A stretch of DNA of 64,000 bases from positions 124,501-188,500 of the forward strand of contig JALIZF010001419.1 in the NCBI GenBank assembly GCA_029948255.1, written 5' to 3'. The notes below the pieces were generated by a model. That model was not told where the DNA came from and did no database searches. It was given only the letters and a program-made list of their open reading frames with translations. The position numbers and the translations under genes are program-made. This DNA comes from Telmatactis stephensoni. Lineage: Eukaryota > Cnidaria > Anthozoa > Actiniaria > Isophelliidae. The stretch's first letter is position 1; each line of letters begins with the position of its first letter. This document shows positions 30,027-41,269 of this stretch, one piece after another.

Positions 30027-31709
30027 TCAATTGCTAAGGGTCCCCAGGTTTGGTTGAGACTGGAAAATGGATGGGTTGAGTTTCCAATTGCTGGAATCTC
30101 TGAAATGTCTCGACTGCCAGTCTGCCTCTTGGTTCATCTCCCCTGGGAGATACTCTGCTGTCAGTGTTATCTGGTTGCTCAGAGCATATGCCCACAACTC
30201 CTGGGCAATCTCCAACAGTTTGGAGGACCGTGTACCCCCCATTTTCAGTAGATATGCTACTGCAGTCCTGTTGTCCATCCTGAGGTGAACATGAATCCGT
30301 TTCTGGTTGAAGGTAAAGGCCCTCAAAGAGAAGAGAGCTGCCTTGAGCTCTAGGGCATTTATGTGGAGAGAGTTGATTTCTTCTGGTTTCCAGATACCCC
30401 TTGTGTGTTTCCCTTGGCATACTCCCCCCCACCCCCTCAGGGAGGCATCTGTCGTTATTGTCATGTTGGGAGCCGGGGTTATTATTGACCGGCCATTCCA
30501 TGCGGACAACTGGTCTATCCACCATTGAAGGTCTTCCCGACATTCCTCGTTCAGGGGGACAATAGCCTCGTAACCCTGTCCCTTCAATAGACCCTTCACC
30601 TGGAGTCGTTGCAAGTGCCTGTAGTGAAGTGGTGCTGGAAGCACTGCCTGCACTGACGAGGTCAGCTTCCCGATCACATGAGAGAGGGTTCTCACCGAGG
30701 CACATTTCTCCCTTATCAAATCCCTGCATCCCTGGGTTACTTTCCCCTCTGGTAGAAACAAACTCATTTCTAGGGAGTTGATAACAAAGCCCAGGTACTC
30801 CAGGTGCTGTGCTGGAGTCAACACTGACTTTTTCCAGTTGATTACAAAGCCTAAGAGTTGTAGCAACCAAAGAGTGGTATCCCTGTCCCTCGGGATGCCT
30901 TCCTGAGACTGGTTGAACATAATTATGTCGTCGATATAAATTATTAACCTCATGCTCAGTCTCCGTAACAGAGCTACCACTGGTTTTAGCAGCTTGGTAA
31001 AAATAAAGGGGGCTGGGCCGAGCCCAAAGGGGAGACACACAAACTGGTATCTCTTGTGGTTGTAAACAAAACGGAGGAATGGTTGGTGTTTTGGGTCTAT
31101 GGGAACTGTAAAGTAGGCATCCTTCAGATCGATCATCCAGTCCCCTTTCTGAATAATATCTTTCAACAGATGTAACCCCTCCATTTTGAAGTGTTGGTAT
31201 GTGACAAAATTGTTCAACTGTTTTAGATTGATGACAGGTCTGTTCCCGCCATCCTTCTGTTTGACTAGGAAAACATTGCTTATGAATTCTCCTTTCTGTG
31301 GGGAAACCACCTGAATTGCCCCTTTTTGCAACATCTCTGAAATCTCCTCTTCTATGGCCAGTCTCTCCGACTGACTGTGAGAAATCTGGGGAGGAAGTAT
31401 TTTTTGCTCTGGCATTTGTGAAAAGGGGATGAGGGCTCCCTGAACCACAGTCAAAATAAAGTGGTCTTGAGTGATCATTCTCCAGTTTTTGAGGTAATAC
31501 TGGAGATGACCAGCTAGGGGAAGAGATTTGTCCACAATTGAAGTGTCCATTCCCATGAATTGTAACAAGGGATGGATGGACCCCATTAATTGTGCTGGAG
31601 ACTGCAGAATGTGGGTTGGCGATTTCAGGTGATTTCCTGAATCTAATAATGAACTTGCCTCTGTTAAATGGCTTGGGTCTTGGTTTAAATGAGATTGACC
31701 TGCCCCCAC
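30027..31709 (-). CDS. DIRS reverse transcriptase/RNase H
   Basis: The 560-residue open frame has the RT domain at about 125-320: RPVINLKQLNNFV, WMIDLKDAYFTVPID, LPFGLGPAPFIFTK and the catalytic pair in LIIYIDDIIMF (258-261). The RNase H domain is at about 415-540, with TTDASLRGWGG (Asp421), the Glu in LHINALELKAAL and the Asp in RMDNRTAVAYL. These motifs are intact. A second frame on the same strand, 31833-30034, stays open for 599 codons across it. That second frame has no recognisable domain. The start at 31709 is the first Met of the frame. In a DIRS element this frame may instead be reached from gag by a frameshift. Confidence 0.85.
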   Translation of the reverse strand: MGAGQSHLNQDPSHLTEASSLLDSGNHLKSPTHILQSPAQLMGSIHPLLQFMGMDTSIVDKSLPLAGHLQYYLKNWRMITQDHFILTVVQGALIPFSQMPEQKILPPQISHSQSERLAIEEEISEMLQKGAIQVVSPQKGEFISNVFLVKQKDGGNRPVINLKQLNNFVTYQHFKMEGLHLLKDIIQKGDWMIDLKDAYFTVPIDPKHQPFLRFVYNHKRYQFVCLPFGLGPAPFIFTKLLKPVVALLRRLSMRLIIYIDDIIMFNQSQEGIPRDRDTTLWLLQLLGFVINWKKSVLTPAQHLEYLGFVINSLEMSLFLPEGKVTQGCRDLIREKCASVRTLSHVIGKLTSSVQAVLPAPLHYRHLQRLQVKGLLKGQGYEAIVPLNEECREDLQWWIDQLSAWNGRSIITPAPNMTITTDASLRGWGGVCQGKHTRGIWKPEEINSLHINALELKAALFSLRAFTFNQKRIHVHLRMDNRTAVAYLLKMGGTRSSKLLEIAQELWAYALSNQITLTAEYLPGEMNQEADWQSRHFRDSSNWKLNPSIFQSQPNLGTLSN

Positions 31710-31714
31710 CTTTA

Positions 31715-32457
31715 CAGTAGGAAGGGGGGTTCCCCTCGAAAGGACTGGCGGGACCCTTTAAATCCACGTCCACGGTAGTTGGAGCCAGATGAGCCATGTA
31801 CTCCAGAAGGATGCTGTTTTTTGCCAGCAACATGGTTGGAAATTTCTTTGGACCCTTTCCTTATTTTGGTGGCTTTACAGAGAGCCTTATAAATTTTTTT
31901 CCCAAATGGTGACTTCTGGGAATCAAGGCATTCCTCATGTTTACCTAGTAGCTTTTCGGCTTTTTTTGATCGCCTGTGAGGCGACCGAGGACGTTCAGTC
32001 AGCGAGCATATGTCAATGACACGTTAGCCTGGCCGATTAGAGTGACAGACTGCTCTATAAGTCTCAAACAGCCGAATAGGTCAAGCTCATCGCTTGAATC
32101 CCCAGTTCTGATCTTTTCAAGGTTAAGCCAAAGCCTTCCCAGTGGTCTCATCACGTTGCATAGTCGGGACTGGGTCTTAGACAAATGGCTATCGCCATCA
32201 AGTGATTCTTTACTCTTATCTTGAAAATAAACATGGCTAGATTCACTGCTGCTGGAGTTAGACTCAGAACCGCTCTCTTCAGAGGCAGAGTCAGAACTTG
32301 AGGATGAGCTGGAGGTCGAAAGCCTCCATTTCTTGCTCTTTTTACCACCTTTCACCTTTCGTGCAGGGGATGGACTGTCAACACTCGCATTATGGGTGTT
32401 GTTTTCATTATCTCCCTCTGCTGGGAGGGGAGAACCTTCGTCTGAGACGTCTGACAT
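31715..32457 (-). pseudogene. DIRS gag-like frame, frameshifted
   Basis: The frame starts MSDVSDEGSPLP, has a Ser-rich acidic stretch and a helical segment (RLWLNLEKIRTG... LFGCLRLIEQSV), and ends at TGA near 31999. A shifted frame continues (KAEKLLGKHEECLD, NYRGRGFKGSRQ), giving the Gly/Arg-rich basic tail usual for DIRS gag proteins. Its role would be RNA packaging. The shift makes this copy defective. Confidence 0.6.
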
Positions 32458-33247
32458 AATATTCCGTGAATTCTACAATTCAGTGAAAAGCAAAGCGTTG
32501 AAAATTCTTGAAGACGGCGAGCAAACACTGCTCAGCGCAAAGCCATTTTTGAGGTTCCTTACTTGACATCGAGGCTCTAGCCTTGTTTTGACTTTGAAAG
32601 GCTTGATCATGGCACGAATGCCGGAGAATACGCTATTATATCTTATGGAGGTTTGTGAAATGAAATTGCTGTCTAGTTCCAATTAGAATAAATTCAGTCT
32701 TATCGTCATTAATTAAGAGTCAATCATGGATCATCCATTGCTTGATCTCTTCAATACATTTCTACATTTCTATCACAGCTTCTTCTTGTGATGTATTATT
32801 GGGCTTGAAACTGAGGTACAGCTGCGTATCATCAGCATAACAATGAGCATCAGGTAGATGATCTTCAATAACCTTGAAGAGTTTTGACGCATAAATAACA
32901 AAGAGGAGGGGGCCTAGGCATGACCCTTGTGGAACTCCACAGTTTAAATAGAAGTGATTGGAGAGTGTTCCATCAATACAGACCCTTTGACCCCTGTTAT
33001 GCAAGTACGATTTGAACCAATCCAAGGCAGCATCGCCAATACCAACATGGTCATGAGGCGTTTAATCAGAATGTCATGGTTCACCATATCGAAAGCAGCG
33101 CTTAAATCTAACATAACCAATGAAGTAACCTCTTGCGAGTTCATCTTCATTAAAACATCGTTCATAACTTTCAGAAGCGCTGTCTCCATACTATGGAACT
33201 GGCCATAAGATGACTGCATCTCCGGATAGGTAGAATAGGCCATCATG

Positions 33248-34167
33248 TGCACGTGAATCAGCCTAGTACCCAGGCGTTCCTCTGCGAGTGCGAAGCTCGA
33301 GCGAGACCTGGGGCGAGCGCGTAAGCGCGAGAGAACGCCTAGCGAATAATGCCAAAAGTGTCCCTGATTTGACCAAAAGTGTCCCTGATTTGACCAACAG
33401 TGTCCCTGACCTTTAGCTGACTTATCAACTTGAATTTTTAAAGTTTTTCCAACAATTTCGGTGAAATGAGTATCGACATTCACCAATATAGAGCAAAATT
33501 GGATTTTTACGAGTTTATATGTTTTTAAGAAAGCATAGAGGAAGATTATAGACTGTAAAGGGGATTTCAGAGTCAGGACACTACGCATAAGTACGTTTTA
33601 TTCAAATCTATTACATTTTCAAGTCTTAGCACTGATTATAAAACTAACTCAGTGAAGTTTGTTTATTATAAAATTTGACTTGAACCCTGTTGCGGCTAAA
33701 GGGAACTTGATAAATATCAGATACATTACATTTATTACAGAGAATCTGACAGGGATTTGTTTTATTTCAAGTACATAAATATATGTGGATTTAACTCAAC
33801 TAGTGTCAGTAGTCTGTGTATATAGATAGCCATTAATTACTAAGAGATTTTACCTTCGAAGACTGTGGAGAATCGAATAGACCCAACCGACAACTTATCA
33901 TATTGCTTCGATCGATGCCAACACACAACCGTTAGAGTTTTGAACTCAGTTCAATTCAGTTAATTTCACATATAGGGTGCAAGTGTCTTGTGAGATCCGG
34001 CAGCATTTAACTGCGAAGTTAACAGCGTCTTCTAAAGCATCACGTTTGTCTCTAAGTTAGCGTCCGCCATCTTGAACTTTTGGCATTATTCGCTAGGCGT
34101 TACCGTTGGAGTCACTCTGTGACGTCACGTTTTGAAACGAGAGACGGGGACTAGGCTGCGCGTGAAT
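33248..34167. mobile_element. 0.9 kb TIR element with 11-bp flanking repeat
   Basis: TGCACGTGAAT (33248-33258) and TGCGCGTGAAT (34157-34167) flank it with one mismatch. Outer ends GCCTAGTACCC and GGGGACTAGGC are inverted, as are the inner blocks GCCTAGCGAATAATGCCAAA (33337) and its complement near 34078-34099. Near the left end GTGTCCCTGATTTGACCAA is repeated three times (33355-33412). No coding capacity was seen. It was inserted in the L2-like LINE. Confidence 0.6.
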
Positions 34168-34535
34168 TTGACTAAACAAGGAACGATTATGACGTTTTTT
34201 GAATATAGGAACGATTGTTCCTTTTTGATGTGGATAGGAACGATTGTTCCAATTTTCATGATAGGAACTATTGTTCCTTTCTCCAACAATCGAAAGAGTT
34301 CAATGTGAATGGAAGCAATTGTTCCTTTGTGATATTTTTGAAGTGAAAAATGGTTCCCATTCCAACGAGAATGTGTTTGTCATGATTAGGAACAATCTGT
34401 TCCTTTATGCTCATTTACAAAAGGAACGTTTTATTTTAATCAAGCTCAAACTTATTTTGTCTTGATTAGGCTACCTTAAACTTGATTAGTCATGCCTGTT
34501 CATGTTTAAACGCATGAACATGTTCAAACATTCAT

Positions 34536-37276
34536 TCACTTGTTCAGGCATGTTTGAACGTGTTTAAACATGTATGAACATGAAGGAAGACGATTACTCA
34601 AGATATGGTATAAAACGTCATGGGTTTGGACAATGGGCCACAACCACGTGCCCATCTCTATATGATGAAGTTTGAGTTTGTTGCTGTAAATTTCAATCAT
34701 TCCTTTGGCTCCAGCAGGAGTTCCTGGATCAGTTGTTTTGTTGAAAGTCACCACGCAGTCATAGAGTTTCTGCTCTGCCTCGATTAGCCATGCCTCTTGA
34801 AAAACTGCTTGGCACTTTTGCTGGCGAGCTTTCATTTTGGCCACTTCTTGTGCTTTTGCAAAAGCATCCCACTCCAGTGCTATGGGTGTAGGGTCAGGTT
34901 TGTTATCGTCCTCAAGAACAAGCTCAAGATTATGAGTAGAAACTCCAAGGTCCTTGTACCGCTCCTTTTTCTTCTGGTACTGTCTCTGGTTCTCCTTTAC
35001 ACATTATTTTTCTTTGGACAGACGTTCCTGGTCTTGTCTGTAGCATAAGGTATCCCATGTCGTATTCTTAAGAACTGTTTCAACTGCTAAAATCCGTTCA
35101 TCTGTCTTGCTATCTTGTTGTGGAACTTGGAATTCATCACTACTTTGTTTGTTGTTGAGGCCGTCGCAGTTGGCATTTGGAGGTTCTACAGGCGAGAAGG
35201 AACCCAAAGCCTCTTTGTCTGTCTCATCCAATGTTCCCTTGTCATCCATTGGCTCCAGATCTTCCTCAAAACTTGAATTGTGTTTATCGTCTTCAATTTC
35301 ATTCAACATTGCAGCTTGCTCAGAGGCCCACACTATACATTCCATTGGATACCAATCAGCAGCTCGTTTCTTTGCATGTGGTAAGCTTTAGAAGGTGTAG
35401 GTATGGAGACGCTTGTCCATCGTTTTCTGATCCTCTCCTCCAAAGTCCAACTTCTTTTGGGCTTTGATTAACATAGGACATCTGTTAATAAATCCTCTTG
35501 CCGTCTCGTACTTGACATCAAAGGTGGCAAATCCTCCTTGGGTGAGGACTTTCCAGTCGTCAATTGATAACGTTGATTCAGTTGCCTCATCAATGAAGAT
35601 GCATTCGGTAAATTTCAATTCGTGATCATGGCTTTGTTGAAAGACCTTTGCTTTGTCACGGTGGTGATGTTTCTGTGGTGAACAATTCCTAGGATGGGGA
35701 AGAACAAACTTGACTTGGTACTGTTTGATTCGCCAATCAAACATGAAACTTTATCTTTATGCCATTTTTGGTTGTAATTCAGCAGCTTGAGGAAATCTTC
35801 GCAAAATGTTGCTTGGTCTTCACTCGTCAAGCTGTTGTCTAAGATTTGTTTAAAGTACTTCGGATCTGGTTCTTTGGTGCTTTCTTGGGAGCAGAAAGCC
35901 CTTGGTGAAATTTGGCCAATCTTGTTGTCGGGAATGGGACACAGGACAAACTTTTTCTCTTTGATTGACCAGCACATGCACAGCAAAGCACATTGACCTC
36001 AATTAGATCGTAGTCAATGGAAATGTGACTCATGACTTCACAAAATTGATCTGACATCAGGTCAATCACTTTACCCATGTTTCCAAGGAGACAAGCTCTG
36101 TAGAATTCGTTGGTTGCTAGGTTGTTGACAAATGCACGTGCCTCATATTTGAATGCAAATGTGTACTTGGATTGGTTGTCTTTTGAGTATACTTTACCAA
36201 GGTATAATCCTTACTTCAGATTCTTCATGGCAATGTCGATATTAATGAGTACTGTCAACTTATCTGAAAGCCTTCTTTCCACTTGAAGTTTGTCGCACTG
36301 GGGCTGAATCTCCTCCTCTGTAGATATGCCCATAATTTCTAGTTTTAACTTGGCTTCCATCATCTTTCCCAATGCATGAGAAAGAAGAGGCTGATAGGAT
36401 GGAACGATGCTCTTGATTCGAACCACATTTTCGTTTCCACACTCAAGCTCTGCTTGGCTGTCGTTGAGAATGTCTTGAGCTTCTTTGAGATCCTGGTAGG
36501 AAAACATGACTACGTCTTGCATACATGGATTTTTGTGGTCTCTCAACAATTTATATAATTCTTTCATGGCTGCCAAATCCACCTCTTCTTTAAAAGGCAC
36601 CTGCAAATTTGAAAGGATTTAATTGTCAATGTCAATGAATGAATGAATGAATGAATGAATGAATGAATGACGAGCTTTTCTTAAAAAGAAATTTCAATTA
36701 ATTGGGGTTACCTGTTGTTTCTCTGCCTCGACACCACATTCCAATAAGGCTCTAAAGATAACCAAAGGATTGGCTAGTGCACCATTAAGGGTTGTCATGG
36801 CAATCCAATAAGTCACAACTGGACGAAGCCCTCATCAAAATGGATGTGTGTGCTGATGGCCCCTAAAAATAACTTTGTCGAATTGATCCTTTGTTGTCCG
36901 TGTCCATGTCATTTTCTTCTTCTTTCTTTGACTTTGATTGTTTGTTGCTATTGCACCCAAGAAGAATGACACATATTTCGTATCCCTATGTATAGTATTT
37001 TGAGTTAAAAATTTGTCCTCTTAATAGCCCCAAAATTGAAGTAAACTTCTGAGAAATGTAGAAAAGCTTACCAGATATCGCTGTGTTGCAAGTATCTCGG
37101 ATTTGGCATATATTGGTCCAACCCTTGAAGAGCTGACTTTCTCTGATATTCGAACTGCTGCAATTTGCAACCACAATACTACATTTTTCTTTGATAAGAG
37201 GAGTAACGTAGCACAGACAAGCTGCCTTTATACTTTCACTATTTAGCTGTCGACATGGCTGTGTTGCTCTCAGCAT
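34536..37276 (-). pseudogene. Decayed SF3-helicase-like gene of a selfish element
   Basis: Minus-strand pieces in order: 37276-37069 (ends at a GTAAGC donor), about 36840-36715 (donor GTAACC), 36602-36211, about 36078-35800, 35744-35388, 35345-35004 and 34844-34620. A Walker-A-like segment (LIGESNSTKSSLF), Walker B (TECIFIDEA), a DDWKVLTQGGFATFD-type sensor region and RCPMLIKAQKKLDF resemble superfamily 3 helicases of parvovirus NS1 type that I recall from cnidarian genomes. The piece MECIVWASEQAA follows as in those proteins. Several frameshifts and stops show it is dead. The Walker A lacks its usual second Gly. It shares its C-terminal segment (ELYDC... LKMHH... GT) with the fragment at 58265-58711. 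Whether it derives from a transposon or from an endogenised virus-like element cannot be told here. Confidence 0.55.
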
Positions 37277-37359
37277 CTTGGAAGAAAGATGACTCAGAAC
37301 TCTAAGCGTTGTGATTTATAGTACCTGGGGCTCTTGGGAAATTCACGTGCAAATCCAGC

Positions 37360-37505
37360 TATCACAAAAATCCGAACTTGTCCTTTCAAAATCGGAACAA
37401 TATAGACAATAAAGGAAGCATAGTGCCAAGCCATCACAAAGGTTCGAACTTGACCTTTCAACAATTGAACAATGTAGAAAACAAAGGTAGCAAAATGAGA
37501 GGAAA
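37360..37505. repeat. Two-copy ~75-bp tandem repeat
   Basis: The unit with ATCACAAAAATCCGAACTTG, TTGAACAAT/CGGAACAATATAGA and AAAGGAAGCA recurs as ATCACAAAGGTTCGAACTTG and so on with drift. It lies between the decayed SF3-like gene and the CR1-like LINE and could be part of the LINE's 5' region. Confidence 0.5.
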
Positions 37506-37629
37506 CGTCACGCCTTAGTACGACCAGATGTCGACATTTTATGCTCCTCGTTGTTATCGATTTATAGGATTTCTTCTTTAACTAAACATCCTTTGAAACA
37601 GCTACAATGGTAGTATCAATAACCAGAAT

Positions 37630-40600
37630 TTGTATTCCGAGAAATGGAGTGGTTCTATACAACCATGGCAAAGGGAGAGCAGAAACATCTCAGAGGTGGT
37701 GAAACATGGCTATCAGTGTCTGTATCTTCCGGATATTGCACTCTACCACGACATAGAAATAAATCCTGGGCCTATAAAGCCAAAATGTGGCTCTTGTGAG
37801 AAGACCATTAGAAAGAATCAAGAGGCCATATTATGCAATAAATGTAATGCATGGTTTCACTTCAAATGTTCGAGTCTATCTAAAGATACTTTTTATGCTT
37901 TGGGTAATTCTACACAAGAATGGTTGTGCAGTACCTGCTTTTTACCTTGTTTCAGTGACTCATTTTTTGAGTCTGTGGATGTTTCTGGTTCAGAATGCAA
38001 TGATGTGAAAGAAGAATCGAACATTGTAACTGAGCTTAATCAATATGCTAAGCATGTTGTTATTGGAAATCTGAATGTTTCTCCCTGGAAAATTCGCTGA
38101 AATGCAAGAATGGTTTGCAGCATTTGACATACTCAGCGTCCAAGAAACCAAGATTGATAGAACTTTTCAGACTTCACAATTCGCTGTGAAAGGCTTTAAT
38201 ATGTATCGCAGGGACCGCAAAAAAGGAGGAGGAGGATTATTGGTTTACATTCGGGATTCCATTCCGTCTTATGAAATAAAGCTAAAATGTAAAGAAGTTG
38301 AAGTGGTACTTGTGAATATCCAACTTGGACATCAACATTTGTCTCTATTAAGCGTTTATAAACCTCCGTCTGTCAAAAACGAAGCATTTACGAAGGAGCT
38401 AAGTGCATTTCTAGACATGGCGATATCTAAGTGCCCTAATGTTATTTGCATTGGAGATTTGAATTGCGACTTGATGCACCCATATGACAATGGCAAGCAA
38501 GGAAGAGAACTAATGGATATTTGTGACATTTATGACTTGCACAGCTTGATAAATAAACCAACTAGAATTTCATCCACTAAACAGTCATGTCTGGATGTTA
38601 TGTTAACGAACATTCCTGCATTTGTATGCAAATCAGATACTTTTGATGTGGGGCTAAGCGATCATATGCTAATTTATTCTGTGCTGGACAGTACATCAAT
38701 AAAGCCGAGAACAATATTTACGAAATGAAGATCCTTTAAGAACTTTCAAAAAGAAGCATTTGAACAAGATCTACATGCAGTGCCATTTCACATTGCTCAC
38801 ATTTTTGACGATGTTAATGATATCTGCTGGGCATGGGAAAAGCTGTTTACAAACGTCCTGATCATGCTCCTCTCAAAACAACGAAAGTCAATTCAGGGCA
38901 ATCGAAATTTATTACTCCTGAAATAAGGAAAGCTATTCGCAGAAGAAACGCTCTTAAAAGGAAATTCAATAAAACAAGAACTATGGAAGACTGGGAAGCG
39001 TATAGAGTTGCAAGAAATCATATTGTTACTATGAGACGAAAATCAGTTGTACGTCACTTTGATCACCTGTGTGAAACTCGATCAGGCAAACCTAGAGACT
39101 TCTGGAACTCTTTACGCCCCTTTATGCATACAAAGAAAAATGTGCCCACCGACCATATTATATTAAAGGACAACAATAAAATTATTCAAGATCAAGCTCA
39201 GGTGGCAGAGATACTAAATGATTATTTCACCAATGTAACAAAAGATCTAGATGTGCACGAGCCAATAACTTTTATGGAGCAGTCGCATATACCAAACTTT
39301 CCAGAAGTGGGTCATATACGTCATTTTAGCTTTTGTCAAACCAACCCTCACGTGGTGAAATCCGTTGCTAGATCAGAGGTCCCAGATACATGGAAAAGAG
39401 GAGAAATTCTACCATACTACAAGAAAGACTCTTCTTTAGATAAAGTAAATTATAGACCAGTGACAATCCTTCCAGCATTTTCCAAGGTCTTTGAGAAAAT
39501 TCTACACATACAAATGTAGGAGTACTTTGAAACAATTTTCCACAATCACATGTTTGCATACCGTAAGCATCACGACTGCCCATAAGCACTGCTATCATTA
39601 ACTGAACAATGGAAAGAACAAATAGACAACCATAAAGTCATCGGGGCAGCTGCAATGGACTTAAGCAAAGCTTTTGATCACACGATCTCATTCTGGACAA
39701 ACTAAAGTACTATGGCATGCAAGACGAATCGCTGTCACTTATACGTAGCTACATCTCATCTAGATTCCAAAGGGTAAAACTTCAAGGATCACAATCCGCC
39801 TGGAAAGAAGTGTCTAAAGGAGTACCTCAAGTATCCATCATGGGTCCTGTTGTTTAACATTTTTATCAATGACTTGGGGTATGCACTAAAGGATTGTAAA
39901 ATGCTTAATTACGCAGATGACACCAACATCTATCATTCCCATGATAGTCCTTCTACTGTTGAGAAAGCACTCAACCAAGATCTAGAAAATACTTCTACCT
40001 GGTTCAAAGAAAACGGGATGAAAGCCAACCCAGACAAATATCAAGCCATGGTTCTTGGTAACTGCAAACAAGAACTCAGCCTACAGTGTTGCCAAGAAAA
40101 GATTACAACAAATGACAAGATCAAATTATTAGGAGTGACATTAGACAATAAATTGAAATTTGATTATCATATTTCTGATATTTGCCGCAAAGTTAACGGA
40201 CAAATCAATGCTCTGAACAGGTTAAAAAATATTCTACCACTTAAAACTAAAAAAGCATTGTATCGCGCTTTTATACTGCCTTATTTTTATTATAGTAGTC
40301 AAGTATGGCATCATTGCGGTAAAAGAAATACTGCTAAACTAGAAAAAGTAAATGAAAGAGCTCTTCGTTATGTATACAAAGATAAACAATCTTCATATGA
40401 AAATCTTTTAGCTAAGATGGGTATCACTAGTCTAGAAAATAGAAAAATTCAAGATATGATGTTAACCATAGACAAGTGTTTTCACAACAGGGCACCACAA
40501 GCTATTATAGATTTAATTTCAACTCGACAATCTAAGTATAATTTAAGAGGAGATTTTATGTTAAATGAATGGCAGTAAGGATTTTATTAAAGCAATTAGA

Positions 40601-40843
40601 AAGCAGAATTTTATTAATTTGATGTAATATAAGCACTATTCCTAGGTTTTAAATCATTTTAACATTTTTAGAATTTTATATTTTAACTTTTAAATTTATA
40701 TATTTTATTTTTATTTTATTTCATTCATTCATTTATTTCTGTATTATAGTATTTCATTTTTGTTGTGGAGTACCTGAAAACTAGCTTTGTTGCTAAGTGT
40801 ATTTTCTACATTAAATAAAGTATGTATGTATGTATGTAAAAGC
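37630..40843 (+). mobile_element. CR1-like LINE with PHD finger and internal RT deletion
   Basis: Plus-strand frames run 37630-38100, 38075-38728, 38833-39519 and 39850-40578. The first has a PHD finger (CGSCEKTI, CNKCNAWFHFKCSS, WLCSTC). The second is an AP-type endonuclease (SVQETKID, KKGGGGLLVYI, CIGDLNCDL, LSDHMLIYS). The third and fourth carry reverse transcriptase (DTWKRGEILP, VNYRPVTILPAFSKVFEK, then NYADDTNIYHS, DKIKLLGVTLDN). Between QTNPHVV and KSVARSEVPDTW the conserved early RT region is missing, so codons were deleted. Frameshifts lie near 38090, 38730 and 39520-39850. The tail is a TATG microsatellite ending near 40838. The polyprotein would nick target DNA and prime reverse transcription; this copy is dead. 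No target duplication was identified. Confidence 0.8.
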
Positions 40844-41269
40844 TATCTCAACATGAGTTGTGCATTTACATGTGCGAACATACGCACATTGAAATCAAAG
40901 AATACAGCGGCACATCGGTGAATAATCCTTCAAATGCATTATGCTTAACCAACATTCCGATTTGCAACACAAGGCAGTACACAAATGACAGCACGGCTTT
41001 GTGTAGGCCATATATAAATGATTAATGGGGTGTAATTGCAGACTGAATTGACTGCAACTTATGAATAAACAACGATACTTGCAGAATCAACTACAAGTCA
41101 TGATTAACTACGATACTTGCAGAATCAACTACAAGTCATGATGAAATTACGATACTTGCAGAATTCACTGTAAGTCATGATTAAACTACGACACTTGCAG
41201 AATCGACTACAAGTCAGGATTAACTGGACGATACTTGCAAAAACTGTGTATATGAACAAGATATCACGC

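Larger units (their letters stand above)
28143..32668 (-). mobile_element. DIRS-type tyrosine-recombinase retrotransposon
   Basis: Inverted terminal repeats: 28143-28300 and about 32545-32668 share AAGATATAATAGCGTATTCT, then TCAAGCCTTTCAAAGTCAAA and GCCTCGATGTCAAGTAAGGA in opposite orientation. A further internal region at 28590-28690 repeats the terminus sequence in both orientations, like a DIRS internal complementary region. On the minus strand come gag-like, RT/RNase H and tyrosine-recombinase frames. It lies inside the L2-like LINE. CAATT occurs on both sides of the junction, but DIRS elements normally make no target duplication. Confidence 0.85.
27327..33258 (-). mobile_element. L2-like LINE interrupted by a DIRS element
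   Basis: The minus-strand coding parts are about 33235-32669 and 28142-27600. The first has reverse transcriptase motifs: LVMLDLSAAFDMVNHD, GVPQGSCLGPLLF and the YADD catalytic pair in HCYADDTQLYLSF. The second resumes exactly in frame across the DIRS insertion with VKNLGCWLDSNLS, SRIDYCNSLLYG and LHWLPVEARINFK, the L2-type C-terminal region. The 3' end is an AATAAT tail at 27327-27345. There is at least one frameshift near 33030, and the endonuclease part is missing. A short LINE piece continues beyond the element at 33259-34156. The copy is dead. Confidence 0.75.
26880..34480. repeat. GGAAC-box repeat, copy 1, split by nested elements
   Basis: 26880-27326 and about 34168-34480 together correspond to the repeat seen at 48145-48372 plus 55398-55885. 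It begins with a CAT microsatellite and a shared ~190-bp region, and then has boxes of the form GGAACGATTGTTCC, an inverted GGAAC-N4-GTTCC motif recurring every 20-60 bp. All sequence from 27327 to about 34167 is later insertion. Confidence 0.65.
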
